In this document: positions 18,525 through 27,608 of the stretch, piece after piece
Layout of the letters: every line of letters begins with the position of its first letter
How positions within the stretch are numbered: the stretch's first letter is position 1
NCBI GenBank assembly: GCA_030388725.1
Contig: CP128857.1
Span: 2,790,001 to 2,854,000 of the forward strand
DNA from: Prodigiosinella aquatilis
GTDB taxonomy: Bacteria > Pseudomonadota > Gammaproteobacteria > Enterobacterales > Enterobacteriaceae
Length of the DNA stretch: 64,000 nucleotides
Direction of reading: 5' to 3'
Position numbers and translations under genes: made by a program
The notes under the pieces: generated by a model
The model's input: only the letters and a program-made list of their open reading frames with translations
Databases searched by the model: none
What the model was told of the DNA's origin: nothing

Positions 18525-19484
18525 TTAAAATATCCCGCTCAGATCATGCGTATAAGCTTTGACAGCTTTTTCACCGGTACTTTTCATCTGTTGAATCATA
18601 TTCACCAGTTTTTTCGCATAACCAGGATCGGTAGCATAACCTGCTTGCTGTAACGCCATTGCCCCCTGTTCAGCGGTCGTAGCATTAACGACATCGGCAT
18701 AACGCGGATTCTGCGTTAGTAATTTCACATAATCGCTGATTGCTTCCAGATACGAGCTATAAACGCGGAATTTTGCCTTAACTTTTTTAGCCACACCTTG
18801 TTCATATTCAGTCGTGGTGATTTCTGTTACAGGACCGTCCCAATTGCTACCTGCCTTGATACCGAAGATATTATGGCTGGACTGTCCGTCAGCCGTCGGT
18901 ATTTCGTGTTTTCCCCAACCTGACTCCAAAGCAGCCTGGGCCACAATTAAGTGATGCGGGATACCGCTTTGCTCGCTGACAAGCTGTGCAGGTGCGGAGA
19001 GACGGGAGATAAAATTGGTGCTGCTTAGCGGTAATTGTGCACTGTTATCTGCAAATTTTGGCACGGCTTTACGTATCATCTGCTCCACAGTAGATAACGG
19101 CATATTGCTCACCAGATCACTACCAAACTCGAATGGAACTGGATTAGCGCCCATGCCAGTACTCGTGCCAGCAATCCCTTGTCCAGACATCTGCTTAACC
19201 ATGAGATCGGCCAGCCCCAGACCTTTACCACTTGATACCTGCTGAGAAATTTGTTGGTCATATATTGATGTCAACATACGCGTCTGATCATTATCGAACA
19301 GCCCATCCTGCGGTAATGCCGCACGCATACTCTTCATCATCATCTGTACAAAAACGCCTTCCATTTGCCTGGCAACCGCCCGGATCCCTTCTTTACTGTG
19401 CGGGTTATCTGAAACCTCCCGCTTCAGTGAATTCAGTGATTGCGCGTCATAGGCGGCATTGCCTAATGTCTGAATATCGTTCAT
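18525..19484 (-). CDS. flgJ: Rod-cap muramidase FlgJ
   Basis: FlgJ caps the growing rod and opens the peptidoglycan for it. The N-terminal rod-cap half contains ARQMEGVFVQMMMKSMRAAL. The C-terminal glucosaminidase domain (about residues 160-315) contains ESGWGKHEIPTADGQSSHNI and FGIKAGSNWDG, with the catalytic-type Glu in ALESGWG. The 319 residues match E. coli (313). Its ATG overlaps the flgI stop by one base. Confidence 0.97.
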   Translation of the reverse strand: MNDIQTLGNAAYDAQSLNSLKREVSDNPHSKEGIRAVARQMEGVFVQMMMKSMRAALPQDGLFDNDQTRMLTSIYDQQISQQVSSGKGLGLADLMVKQMSGQGIAGTSTGMGANPVPFEFGSDLVSNMPLSTVEQMIRKAVPKFADNSAQLPLSSTNFISRLSAPAQLVSEQSGIPHHLIVAQAALESGWGKHEIPTADGQSSHNIFGIKAGSNWDGPVTEITTTEYEQGVAKKVKAKFRVYSSYLEAISDYVKLLTQNPRYADVVNATTAEQGAMALQQAGYATDPGYAKKLVNMIQQMKSTGEKAVKAYTHDLSGIF

Positions 19485-20593
19485 TAGATGATTTCCAGTT
19501 TAGCCCGTAAACACCCTGCACTTTCCATCGCCTGGAGGATAGACATCAAATCCATGGATGTGGCCCCAAGAGAATTTAGTGCTCTGATGACACTGTTCAG
19601 ATTGGCACTGGAATTCACTCGCTGTAGCGCTCCACCTTCTTGACGCAGAGAGATATTCGTCTGTGGTGTCACCACCGTTTGTCCACCTGCCAGCGGCGTA
19701 TTTGGCTGACTGACGTTCGATTGCTGGTTAATCGTCACAGACAGATTGCCTTGTGCAACAGCACAGTTTTCCAATTGAACATTACGATTCATCACCACAG
19801 ATCCAGTACGCGAGTTGATAATAACCTTAGCATCCAGCGTACCTACATTAACCTCGATATTTTCCATATCAGCCAGGAATCTAACCTGGGAGCTGTTCCC
19901 TTGAGGCACGACCACACGGATCGTTCTGGCATCCAGCGGGGTGGCAATGCCGCCAAGACCACGACGATTAATGGCATCACTAATACTCTGTGCCATCGTG
20001 AAATCATCCTGATTCAATTGCAACGTGATGACATTGCTGGCGCCAAACGTACTGGGCAACTCACGCTCTATGGTCGCACCGTTACTGATACGTCCACCTG
20101 CCAATTGGTTGACCTGGACACTGCTACCACCCGCTGCTGCACCCGCACCGCCAATCAGCACATTTCCTTGAGCAATTGCATATGTTTGATTATCCACCCC
20201 TTTCAGTGGGGTCATCAAAAGCGTACCACCACGCAGGCTTTTAGCATTCCCTAACGAGGAAACCACAACATCAATGGCCTGCCCAGAACGGGCAAATGGA
20301 GGCAGTTTTGCGGTAACCATCACGGCCGCAACGTTTTTTAACTGCATATTCGTGCCTGTAGGCAAAGTGATTCCCAGTTGGGAAAGCATGTTGCTCAGAC
20401 TCTGGGTCGTAAAAGGAGTTTGTGTGGTCTGGTCACCGGAGCCGTCCAGACCCACCACCAAACCATACCCAATAAGGGCATTGTCGCGCACACCCTGGAT
20501 ACTGACCAGGTCACGAATTCGCTCAGCTGAGGCAGGAGTAGCGACTATCGCCGACAGAGCAAACAGCACGGTAAAAAATGAAATAATCCGCAT
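19484..20593 (-). CDS. flgI: Flagellar P-ring protein FlgI
   Basis: FlgI forms the P ring in the peptidoglycan layer. A signal peptide (MRIISFFTVLFALSAIVATP, cleaved after ASA) precedes the mature start ERIRDLVSIQGVRDN. The chosen ATG at 20593 has GAGG six bases upstream; an in-frame ATG at 20605 is possible, and a much longer open frame running back through flgH is rejected. Conserved segments include GLDGSGDQTTQTPFTTQSLS and the end GCLRAKLEII. About 369 residues against 365 in E. coli. Confidence 0.95.
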   Translation of the reverse strand: MRIISFFTVLFALSAIVATPASAERIRDLVSIQGVRDNALIGYGLVVGLDGSGDQTTQTPFTTQSLSNMLSQLGITLPTGTNMQLKNVAAVMVTAKLPPFARSGQAIDVVVSSLGNAKSLRGGTLLMTPLKGVDNQTYAIAQGNVLIGGAGAAAGGSSVQVNQLAGGRISNGATIERELPSTFGASNVITLQLNQDDFTMAQSISDAINRRGLGGIATPLDARTIRVVVPQGNSSQVRFLADMENIEVNVGTLDAKVIINSRTGSVVMNRNVQLENCAVAQGNLSVTINQQSNVSQPNTPLAGGQTVVTPQTNISLRQEGGALQRVNSSANLNSVIRALNSLGATSMDLMSILQAMESAGCLRAKLEII

Positions 20594-20609
20594 CGTGCGC
20601 CTCATAATC

Positions 20610-21329
20610 TTAGAACGGAGATACATTAAGGAAGAACCGCTGCAGCCATCCCATATTTTGCGCCTCATTGATATAGCCGTTTCCGACATATTCGATACGC
20701 GCATCTGCAACCTGGGTAGAAGCAACGGTGTTGCTACCGCTGATGGTTCTTGGGTTAACCACACCGGCAAAACGAATAAATTCCGTTCCCTGGTTAATAG
20801 CAATCTGTTTTTCGCCGACAACATGGATATTGCCGTTAGCCAATACTCGATCGACAGTAACAGTAATGGTGCCGCTAAAGGTGTTATTGGCACTGGCACC
20901 ACCTTTACCCGCAAAATCATTTTTTCCACTGCCATCAAATGCAGCACGACTATTCCCCAGCGGCCCTTCAAGCAATCGTGGTGTCACTGTCATACCAAAG
21001 GATGATGACCCACCACGGCTGGCATTTGCCGAGGAGTTTTTACTGGCACTGACATTTTCCTGCAGCACAATAGTTAACGTATCGCCGACATTTCGTGGAC
21101 GCCGGTCTTCAAACATAGGTTGGTAGCCATAGTTCATCGCCTGGCCGGACTGAAAGATGGCACCGTTAGGTACCGCCATTGTCGGCAACGAAGGTTCTGC
21201 GGTTGTCGGCCCCTTTACAACCCTATCGTGTGGAATATAGGCGCAACCGCTGAGTGTTAACGTTACGATTAATATCGGCAGACGAGACCGGCGTAACTGT
21301 TGAAACACAACCGACTTTGCATTCATCAT
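20610..21329 (-). CDS. flgH: Flagellar L-ring lipoprotein FlgH
   Basis: FlgH forms the outer-membrane L ring. A signal peptide with lipobox LSGC lies near residue 29, so the mature protein starts with an acylated Cys. Diagnostic parts are FEDRRPRNVGDTLTIVLQEN, VVGEKQIAINQGTEFIRFAG and the end NMGWLQRFFLNVSPF. I place the start at the MMNAKS region (21329 or 21326). Seventeen further in-frame residues upstream are unlike relatives, and the ribosome site is not strong, so the start is uncertain by a few codons. Confidence 0.93.
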   Translation of the reverse strand: MMNAKSVVFQQLRRSRLPILIVTLTLSGCAYIPHDRVVKGPTTAEPSLPTMAVPNGAIFQSGQAMNYGYQPMFEDRRPRNVGDTLTIVLQENVSASKNSSANASRGGSSSFGMTVTPRLLEGPLGNSRAAFDGSGKNDFAGKGGASANNTFSGTITVTVDRVLANGNIHVVGEKQIAINQGTEFIRFAGVVNPRTISGSNTVASTQVADARIEYVGNGYINEAQNMGWLQRFFLNVSPF

Positions 21330-21455
21330 CACTACGGATATCGCCTTACATGTAAAATATATCAACATCTTGATAATCAAAGTGGTGAACCCGATAAGCT
21401 TGTTGCCAGCCAGAATGGCGGGTTCACTACCTCCAGCTACATCGCTAATGACCAG

Positions 21456-22238
21456 TTACAGCTGAGTTAACTTCTGTAGCATCTGGTCGGTTGTTGAAAT
21501 TGCCTTGCTATTGATTTCGTAAGCACGCTGGGTCTGAATCATAGAAACCAGCTCTTCAGCTACGTTAACGTTCGATGTCTCAACATATTTCTGATAGATC
21601 AGACCGGCACCATTCAATCCTGGAGTACTCTGTGTCGGTGCGCCTGAACTGCCCGTTTCCGCATACAGATTTTCACCAAGACTTTCTAAACCACTGTCAT
21701 TAATAAACGTGGCCAAGGTCAACTGCCCCACCTGCGTGGTTGCTGTTTGTCCCTGTTGTGTCACCGAAACCACACCATCACGCCCAATCGTTAAGTTGGT
21801 TGCATTCGCCGGTATAGTAATAGCGGGCTGAACCGTAAAACCGCTGGACGTTACCAGTTGCCCGTTAGAATCCAGTTGAAAAGAGCCATCACGGGTATAA
21901 GAAGTTGTGCCATCTGGCATCAACACCTGGAAAAAACCCTGCCCCTTGATAGCCAAATCTTTAACGTTACCCGTTTCAGAAAAACTGCCTTGCGTATGAA
22001 TACGCTCGGTAGCAACCGGCCGAACCCCTGTACCCAGCTGCAATCCTGACGGTAAAACGGTTTGCTCAGAAGACTGTGCCCCTGGCTGCCGGATAGTTTG
22101 ATACATCAAATCTTCAAACACCGCACGCTGACGCTTAAAACCGTTAGTACTAACGTTTGCCAGGTTGTTGGATATAACATCCATATTGGTTTGCTGAGCA
22201 TTCAGGCCGGTTTTAGCAATCCACAAAGAACGAATCAT
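21456..22238 (-). CDS. flgG: Distal rod protein FlgG
   Basis: FlgG forms the distal rod. It begins MIRSLWIAKTGLNAQQTNMD followed by VISNNLANVSTNGFKRQRAV, the family signature. It ends with VNVAEELVSMIQTQRAYEIN and SKAISTTDQMLQKLTQL. The length of 260 residues equals E. coli FlgG. It follows flgF after 27 bp within flgBCDEFGHIJ. Confidence 0.98.
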   Translation of the reverse strand: MIRSLWIAKTGLNAQQTNMDVISNNLANVSTNGFKRQRAVFEDLMYQTIRQPGAQSSEQTVLPSGLQLGTGVRPVATERIHTQGSFSETGNVKDLAIKGQGFFQVLMPDGTTSYTRDGSFQLDSNGQLVTSSGFTVQPAITIPANATNLTIGRDGVVSVTQQGQTATTQVGQLTLATFINDSGLESLGENLYAETGSSGAPTQSTPGLNGAGLIYQKYVETSNVNVAEELVSMIQTQRAYEINSKAISTTDQMLQKLTQL

Positions 22239-22265
22239 CGAATCACTCCTAATGCGCGATGGCGC

Positions 22266-23024
22266 TTAACTCATTGCCAATATTTGATTAGCACGTTGTG
22301 AATTTTCATCAACACTACTAATCACTTTCATCTGCATCTCAAAGCGTCGTGAGTTAGAAATCATGTCAACCATCGTCTCAACTGCATTGACGTTACTTCC
22401 TTCCAACACGCCTGCCATCACACGCATAGTGTCATCATTCTGCAGTACAATGCCTCGCTGCTGCTGCACAGCAGGTGATACACGAAATAATCCATCATCA
22501 CCACGAACAACTTCGCTACCCGTCGCCTTTACCAACTTTAGATGTCCAATCTGTGCGATAGTATTCGGTGCATCGCTTGGATTCAGCGCGGTAATCGTAC
22601 CATCAGGACCGATGGTGATCTGCGACTGGGGGGGGACCTCAATGGGCCCACCACCATCCCCAATAACCAAATGTCCTTGAATGGTCAACTGCCCATTCGC
22701 GTCGATTTCCATATTACCGTTACGGGTATATGCCTCACTGCCATCCGCAGCCTGAACAGCCAACCAGCCATCCTGAGATAGTGCAACATCCATTGCACGG
22801 CCGGTATAATCCATCGCTCCCGGAGTAGTATCTGCACCAGGTGTGGATGCAACAACCAACGTACGCGTTGGATTGGTCACCCCTTGTACTGGCACTGCTC
22901 GCAGGGCTGACAACTGAGCACGAAAGCCCGGTGTCGATACGTTTGCCATGTTGTTGGCCGTGATCGCTTGCTGCTCCAACGTCTGGCTCGCTGCACCCAT
23001 GGCTGTGTAAATAGCGTGATCCAT
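22266..23024 (-). CDS. flgF: Proximal rod protein FlgF
   Basis: FlgF is a proximal rod protein. The start MDHAIYTAMGAASQTLEQQA with ITANNMANVSTPGFRAQLSA is characteristic. The C-terminal helix (VNAVETMVDMISNSRRFEMQ) is the paired D0 domain. The 252 residues match E. coli FlgF (251). It lies between flgE and flgG. Confidence 0.97.
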   Translation of the reverse strand: MDHAIYTAMGAASQTLEQQAITANNMANVSTPGFRAQLSALRAVPVQGVTNPTRTLVVASTPGADTTPGAMDYTGRAMDVALSQDGWLAVQAADGSEAYTRNGNMEIDANGQLTIQGHLVIGDGGGPIEVPPQSQITIGPDGTITALNPSDAPNTIAQIGHLKLVKATGSEVVRGDDGLFRVSPAVQQQRGIVLQNDDTMRVMAGVLEGSNVNAVETMVDMISNSRRFEMQMKVISSVDENSQRANQILAMS

Positions 23025-23045
23025 GCAATATCCCCGTTACGATGA

Positions 23046-24254
23046 TTAACGCAAGCTAACCAGTGTTTGCAGAATCGAATCTTGCGTTTTAATAGTTTGC
23101 GCGTTGGATTGGTAGTTACGCTGAGCGACGATCATATTGACCAGCTCTTTACTGAGATCGACGTTAGAGCTCTCGGTAGCTTTACCTACCAACTTACCAA
23201 CGTTGCCCGTCCCGGCCAGATTAATCACCGCCTGTCCGGAATTATCAGTGGCAGACCATACGTTATCACCCTGAGGAGACAAGCCTTCTGGGTTAGCAAA
23301 ACTTGCCAATGCAATTTGCCCCAGCGTCTGGGTTTTCTGGTTGGAGTAAGATCCAAGGATAGTGCCATCATCACTGATGCTGTATCCCGTCAGGTCACCT
23401 GGTGCATACCCATCCTGTGTCGGCGTTTTTGTACTGTTGGAACCACTGTTCTGCTGCACACTACCGGCGAAAGACATTGTAAAGGTGCTTGCTGCAGAAC
23501 CATTCAATGTATCCAGATTAATATTCCAGGTAGCGGGGGTGGTACTGGTCAACGCACCACTGGAGCTAAAAGTCAGCGTAGCCGGTGCCTGGAAAGCGGC
23601 CCCAGCAATACTGGTGTCCTGTGCGTAGACATCCCATATGTTTGCAGTACTGCTTTTCACAAAATATAAAGCGAAATCATGCGCATTTCCCAGACTATCA
23701 TAGGTTGTAATGGAACCTTTGTAGTTGGATGTATTAGTTGGGTCAGCAGGATTCCAGGTATTGGCACTATCAGATGAGTTCAGATTGGCAAGCATTGAAG
23801 CCGTGGTGGTCGCTTTCGCCGCCATGGTATTTTCTGGAATACTCAATGCTACCGGATTAGCGCCTTGCTGAACTGTCGGAGGCGTACCCGTTGCCGGATA
23901 TCCGGTTAACTTCATACCCTGCATGTTAATAATATTGCGATTGCCATCAAGGGTAAATTGACCATTACGGCTATAATAGACGCTACCATTGGTATCCTGC
24001 ATACGAAAGAAACCATTACCATTAATGGCAATATCTAAATCACGTGAACTGCTGGTAATGGTGCCGTTGCTAAAATCCTGCATTACCGAAGCAACTTTGG
24101 TACCCATACCGACTTTCGAACCCGCGAACATGTCAGCAAAAGAAACCGTACCCGATTTAAAACCTACGGTTGCGGAGTTTGCAATGTTATTACCAATTAC
24201 ATCCAGATTATTAGATGCAGCGTTTAACCCACTGACCGCCTGAGAAAAGCCCAT
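23046..24254 (-). CDS. flgE: Flagellar hook protein FlgE
   Basis: FlgE is the hook subunit. It begins MGFSQAVSGLNAASNNLDVI with GNNIANSATVGFKSG, and ends with NVDLSKELVNMIVAQRNYQS and the terminal DSILQTLVSLR. The 402 residues are the same as E. coli FlgE in length within one residue. It is followed by flgF and preceded by flgD, whose product caps hook growth. Confidence 0.98.
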   Translation of the reverse strand: MGFSQAVSGLNAASNNLDVIGNNIANSATVGFKSGTVSFADMFAGSKVGMGTKVASVMQDFSNGTITSSSRDLDIAINGNGFFRMQDTNGSVYYSRNGQFTLDGNRNIINMQGMKLTGYPATGTPPTVQQGANPVALSIPENTMAAKATTTASMLANLNSSDSANTWNPADPTNTSNYKGSITTYDSLGNAHDFALYFVKSSTANIWDVYAQDTSIAGAAFQAPATLTFSSSGALTSTTPATWNINLDTLNGSAASTFTMSFAGSVQQNSGSNSTKTPTQDGYAPGDLTGYSISDDGTILGSYSNQKTQTLGQIALASFANPEGLSPQGDNVWSATDNSGQAVINLAGTGNVGKLVGKATESSNVDLSKELVNMIVAQRNYQSNAQTIKTQDSILQTLVSLR

Positions 24255-24317
24255 ATTGCTCTCCAGATAAATTAAATGACTGTCCCACTAGAAGGCGTGG
24301 CACACTTTCAGTTACTG

Positions 24318-24992
24318 CTATAGGATCTGGCGTACATCATTCAGCGTAGACTGACCACGCAGCCCCAAATCCAGCACCGCACCATCCGTTGTATTAACCA
24401 CGCCATTAACCAGGCCATATTGCAGCGGTTGTACCACTTGTTGCACGCCACCACTGGTAGCAGATACCGCCATTGTATAGGAACCGTCTGCGGCAGTAGT
24501 CCCATCATCGTTCTTACCATCCCAGGAATAGGAATGAACGCCGGCAGTCAGTTGCCCCAATTCCATACTGCGTACTACCTTTCCACTACCATCAGTAATG
24601 GTAACGGTCACATTTTCTGCCGCACTTCCCAATTCCACCCCAAATGGCGTAGAAGTACCTTGACCAACCAGAATACTTTTCCCAGGGATCATCACACCAT
24701 GACCAATCAACGTTGTAGCCTGTACTGACTGATTACTGTTAATTTGTCCTGAAATAGACCCCAGCGTGGTATTCAGCTTTTCAATCCCGCTGACGGTATT
24801 AAGCTGTGCCAACTGACTGACCAACTGGTTATTATCCATTGGATTAGTTGGGTCCTGATTTTTCAACTGAGCAACTAATAACGTCAGGAAACTGTTCTGT
24901 AGATCAGCACTGCTGCTTCCGCCAATAGAAGACGCTGAAGTCGCACTTTGAACATTACCTGTGGAAGTGGTATCCGTTACGCTAGTAACCAT
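24318..24992 (-). CDS. flgD: Hook cap protein FlgD
   Basis: FlgD is the temporary cap required for hook assembly. A Ser/Thr-rich N-terminus is followed by the conserved block NSFLTLLVAQLKNQDPTNPM and DNNQLVSQLAQLNTVSGIEK. The C-terminal part holds the FlgD Ig/tudor-like domain with SYSWDGKNDDGTTAADGSYT. The 224 residues compare with 231 in E. coli. It lies 12 bp after flgC. Confidence 0.97.
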   Translation of the reverse strand: MVTSVTDTTSTGNVQSATSASSIGGSSSADLQNSFLTLLVAQLKNQDPTNPMDNNQLVSQLAQLNTVSGIEKLNTTLGSISGQINSNQSVQATTLIGHGVMIPGKSILVGQGTSTPFGVELGSAAENVTVTITDGSGKVVRSMELGQLTAGVHSYSWDGKNDDGTTAADGSYTMAVSATSGGVQQVVQPLQYGLVNGVVNTTDGAVLDLGLRGQSTLNDVRQIL

Positions 24993-25004
24993 GAGTCCTC
25001 CAGA

Positions 25005-25409
25005 TTACTGACCAATCGTTAATGTCTTCAGCATCATGGACTTCGTGGTATTCAATACTTCCACGTTAGCCTGATAGCTACGAGACGCAGAAATGGTGTT
25101 AACCATTTCACTGACGGGATCCACGTTTGGCATACGAACGTATCCCTTATCATCTGCCAAAGGGTTACCCGGTTGGAAGATGAGTTTCTCAGGCGAGGGA
25201 TCGTCAACAATATTGGCGACGCGCACACCTCCCGTTGACTGCCCCGGTGCCGCATCAACTTCAAACACAACCTGCTTGGCACGATAGGGTTGACCATCAG
25301 GTCCAGTAACACTGTCAGCGTTTGCCAGGTTACTGGCACTAACGTTCATACGCTGGGACTGAGCTGACAGCGCAGAACCTGATATATTAAATATGTTCAG
25401 TAGAGACAT
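25005..25409 (-). CDS. flgC: Proximal rod protein FlgC
   Basis: FlgC is a proximal rod protein. The 134-residue product (the same length as in E. coli) starts MSLLNIFNISGSALSAQSQR and carries MNVSASNLANADSVTGPDGQ. It ends with VNTISASRSYQANVEVLNTT. It is the second gene of flgBCDEFGHIJ. Confidence 0.97.
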   Translation of the reverse strand: MSLLNIFNISGSALSAQSQRMNVSASNLANADSVTGPDGQPYRAKQVVFEVDAAPGQSTGGVRVANIVDDPSPEKLIFQPGNPLADDKGYVRMPNVDPVSEMVNTISASRSYQANVEVLNTTKSMMLKTLTIGQ

Positions 25410-25439
25410 GAAACCTACCTTGTAACAATGCTGTTATCA

Positions 25440-25853
25440 TTAACTTGGCTGCAATACCGACATCATGCCTTTTATCTGCCCACTGATCAGAGTCAGGCTA
25501 GCTTGATATTTAAGACTGTTATCAGCAAAATTAGTACGCTCACGGTCCATATCCACGGTATTGCCGTCTAACGCAGGTTGATCCGGGACACGATAGAGCA
25601 AGTCGAGTTCTGGTGGCTGCACGCTTTGCGCCGGGATATGCCGTACAGACGTCAAGCTCAGCGCGATACTTGTGCCACTTGCCCGCCCTTGCTCAAGCAC
25701 TTTATTGAGCTGACTGGCAAAATCAATATCACGAGCCTGATAACCTGGCGTATCTGCGTTCGCAATATTGGCAGCCAGAATTTCCTGCCGTTGGGCTCGG
25801 AGATTCAACGCCTCTTGCTGAAACTGTAGATACGTGCCCAATTTATCGAGCAT
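25440..25853 (-). CDS. flgB: Proximal rod protein FlgB
   Basis: FlgB is the rod protein nearest the MS ring. The 137-residue product begins MLDKLGTYLQFQQEALNLRA and has QEILAANIANADTPGYQARD, the hallmark of the family. It is the first gene of the nine-gene rod and hook operon and is divergent from flgA. Confidence 0.97.
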   Translation of the reverse strand: MLDKLGTYLQFQQEALNLRAQRQEILAANIANADTPGYQARDIDFASQLNKVLEQGRASGTSIALSLTSVRHIPAQSVQPPELDLLYRVPDQPALDGNTVDMDRERTNFADNSLKYQASLTLISGQIKGMMSVLQPS

Positions 25854-26012
25854 GCTCCCTCCGCAAGTTAGAATTTGGAGGAGATAGGATAGTTCTTATC
25901 GTGACAAGGTCATCGGAAGAATAGACATAAAATGCAGCGCTATTTATTGCTTTAACCTTGTACCTCCACCGTTATACTGATGAGCTAGCATGATGTAGTC
26001 TGGGGAGCGTTG
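25854..26012. promoter_or_regulatory. Divergent flgB / flgA control region
   Basis: This 159-bp gap separates the flgB operon (minus) from flgA (plus). In E. coli the matching gap carries overlapping FlhDC-dependent class 2 promoters. No sigma-28 pair with correct spacing was seen. The regulatory role is inferred from order and family knowledge. Confidence 0.55.
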
Positions 26013-26678
26013 ATGGGTATTCGTAGTTGTCTTGGTTTATTATTGGCAAGCATAGTGGTCATGCCTACGGCAGCCATTGCAGCCGATCTTCAAACTCAGT
26101 TGAACAATTTCTTTGCTTCTAATTTTCAAAACTCACCTGACCATATAAATGTGGTGATAAAATCGCCACAGTCTCAATGGTTGCAGTGCGATAATCCGCA
26201 ATTATCTTTGTCCAGTAACGCCAAGGTCTGGGGGAATGTCTCCGTCTCCATTCGATGCAATCAGCAACGAAGATTCATTCAGGTCAACGTTCAAGTGACT
26301 GGAAATTACGTTGTAACATCCCGGATGATCCCCCGAGGCACAACACTCAGCAACAATGATCTTCGTATTACGCAAGGAAGGCTCGACCAGTTACCGACAC
26401 ACGCTATACTGTTACTGAATGATGCTCAAGGCGCCATAGCATTGCGAAACATCGCGCCAGGGCAAGCTGTTACTTCTGTGATGATACGTAAGCCATGGGT
26501 TATCCATGCCGGACAGAATGTACAAATTCTCGTCCAAGGCACAGGTTTCACTATCCGTAACGAAGGCAAAGCGATGAACAATGCAGCAATCGGTCAATCA
26601 GCCAGGGTCAGAACCCCTTCAGGGCAAATTGTTTCAGGGGTAGTCAATGAAGATGGGATTATTCTGATCTCACAATAA
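26013..26678 (+). CDS. flgA: P-ring assembly chaperone FlgA
   Basis: FlgA is the periplasmic chaperone for FlgI. A signal peptide (MGIRSCLGLLLASIVVMPTA, cleaved after AIA) is followed by a SAF-type domain with YVVTSRMIPRGTTLSNNDLR and the end VSGVVNEDGIILISQ. The ATG at 26013 has GGGAG six bases upstream; a TTG one codon earlier is less likely. About 221 residues, as in E. coli (219). It heads flgA-flgM-flgN. Confidence 0.95.
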   Translation: MGIRSCLGLLLASIVVMPTAAIAADLQTQLNNFFASNFQNSPDHINVVIKSPQSQWLQCDNPQLSLSSNAKVWGNVSVSIRCNQQRRFIQVNVQVTGNYVVTSRMIPRGTTLSNNDLRITQGRLDQLPTHAILLLNDAQGAIALRNIAPGQAVTSVMIRKPWVIHAGQNVQILVQGTGFTIRNEGKAMNNAAIGQSARVRTPSGQIVSGVVNEDGIILISQ

Positions 26679-26683
26679 ATTAT

Positions 26684-26710
26684 TAAAGTTTTCCCTACTG
26701 TGGTCGATGC
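26684..26710 (+). promoter_or_regulatory. Sigma-28 (FliA) promoter of flgMN
   Basis: A perfect -35 element TAAAGTTT is followed after 11 bases by GTCGATGC, which matches five of eight positions of GCCGATAA. It lies just after the flgA stop and about 107 bp before the flgM ATG. This fits the known class 3 re-expression of flgM. Confidence 0.75.
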
Positions 26711-26817
26711 TATATGCATCACAGTTGATGACTTTGCATTTCAGCCGGATATTCCCATATGAAACAATATCCTTTTGATTGTTAATCATTTATTTTTCAG
26801 ATTAAGAGTGGACTATT

Positions 26818-27114
26818 ATGAGCATCGAACGTACCCAGCCATTGAAACCGGTCAACCAGGTTCAGTCTCGAGATCCTGGTGATGCTGTCAAATCTAAACA
26901 CAAGACAGCCGGAACTCAGACTGAAGTCGCAGGTACTCAGGTCAAACTTAGCGATGCACAGTCAAAACTGATGCAACCTTCTTCGCAAGATATTGATATG
27001 AAACGTGTTGAAACACTAAAACAAGCCATTCAAGATGGTTCGTTAAAAATGGATGTTGGCAAAATTGCCGATGCATTAATTAAAGATGCTCAAGACATGA
27101 TTTCAGGTAACTGA
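26818..27114 (+). CDS. flgM: Anti-sigma-28 factor FlgM
   Basis: FlgM binds FliA until it is secreted through the finished hook. The 98-residue product starts MSIERTQPLKPVNQVQSRD and has the sigma-binding C-terminal part with VETLKQAIQDGSLKMDVGKI and ADALIKDAQDMI. The length matches E. coli FlgM (97). It lies six bases upstream of the flgN start. The N-terminal part is Lys/Thr/Gln-rich and presumably disordered, as in relatives. Confidence 0.96.
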   Translation: MSIERTQPLKPVNQVQSRDPGDAVKSKHKTAGTQTEVAGTQVKLSDAQSKLMQPSSQDIDMKRVETLKQAIQDGSLKMDVGKIADALIKDAQDMISGN

Positions 27115-27119
27115 CTGTT

Positions 27120-27559
27120 ATGGAAAAACTACAGACATTGCTAGAGCAACTGTATAATCACCTGCTCGATCTGGGAACCATTTTGGATGAAGAGCAAAAG
27201 CTGCTCTGCGCAGGTCGAATCAACGGTTCAGCACTTCAGCAGATAACAGAAAAAAAAAAAGCTCACTATTAGCTACCATGCAATATCTTGAAGAAGGCCG
27301 CCACAAGGAAGAGAATCGTATACGCCTACAGGCTCCTTATGACTTAGATGGAGAATTAAATCAACTTTGGGACAATATTCAGAATATGACTCAGAATTTA
27401 CACAATAAAAATCAACATAATGGCTTGCTATTGAAACAACACATTGCTTACACCAATGAAGCCCTGGATGTTCTAAAACCTCGCCATACTCAGTCCCTTT
27501 ACGGACCAGACGGTTACTCTAAAAACAAATCTATCTCCGGACGAAAAATAAGTATATGA
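27120..27559 (+). pseudogene. flgN: flgN, export chaperone of FlgK/FlgL, frameshifted at an 11-A run
   Basis: FlgN is the chaperone of FlgK and FlgL. The ATG at 27120 opens MEKLQTLLEQLYNHLLDLGT, matching FlgN, but after Glu44 the frame crosses 11 adenines and stops at 27270 (50 codons). The remainder resumes in the frame two bases on, with SSLLATMQYLEEG and the family end GRKISI at 27559. A run of 9 or 12 A would give one 146- to 147-residue protein aligned with E. coli FlgN (138). The gene is therefore either decayed, misread, or expressed by slippage on the A run. Confidence 0.9.
27250..27260 (+). repeat. 11-A homopolymer in flgN
   Basis: Eleven consecutive A bases lie at the exact point where the flgN reading frame is lost. 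Runs of this length are known to promote transcriptional or replication slippage in enterics and their symbionts. Confidence 0.95.
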
Positions 27560-27608
27560 AGCAGACGTGGCACCTTGCCCAATAACAGTCTCTGTCATCT
27601 CTTATAAT

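Noticed and set aside
19640..20254. Plus-strand open frame of 204 codons
   Set aside because: Antisense shadow of flgI with low-complexity, non-protein-like composition.
20594..20971. Long in-frame extension upstream of flgI
   Set aside because: It runs through flgH in another frame; the signal peptide and ribosome site place the FlgI start at 20593.
20274..21005. Plus-strand open frame of 243 codons
   Set aside because: It is antisense to flgI and flgH, both clearly coding, and shows no domain or ribosome site.
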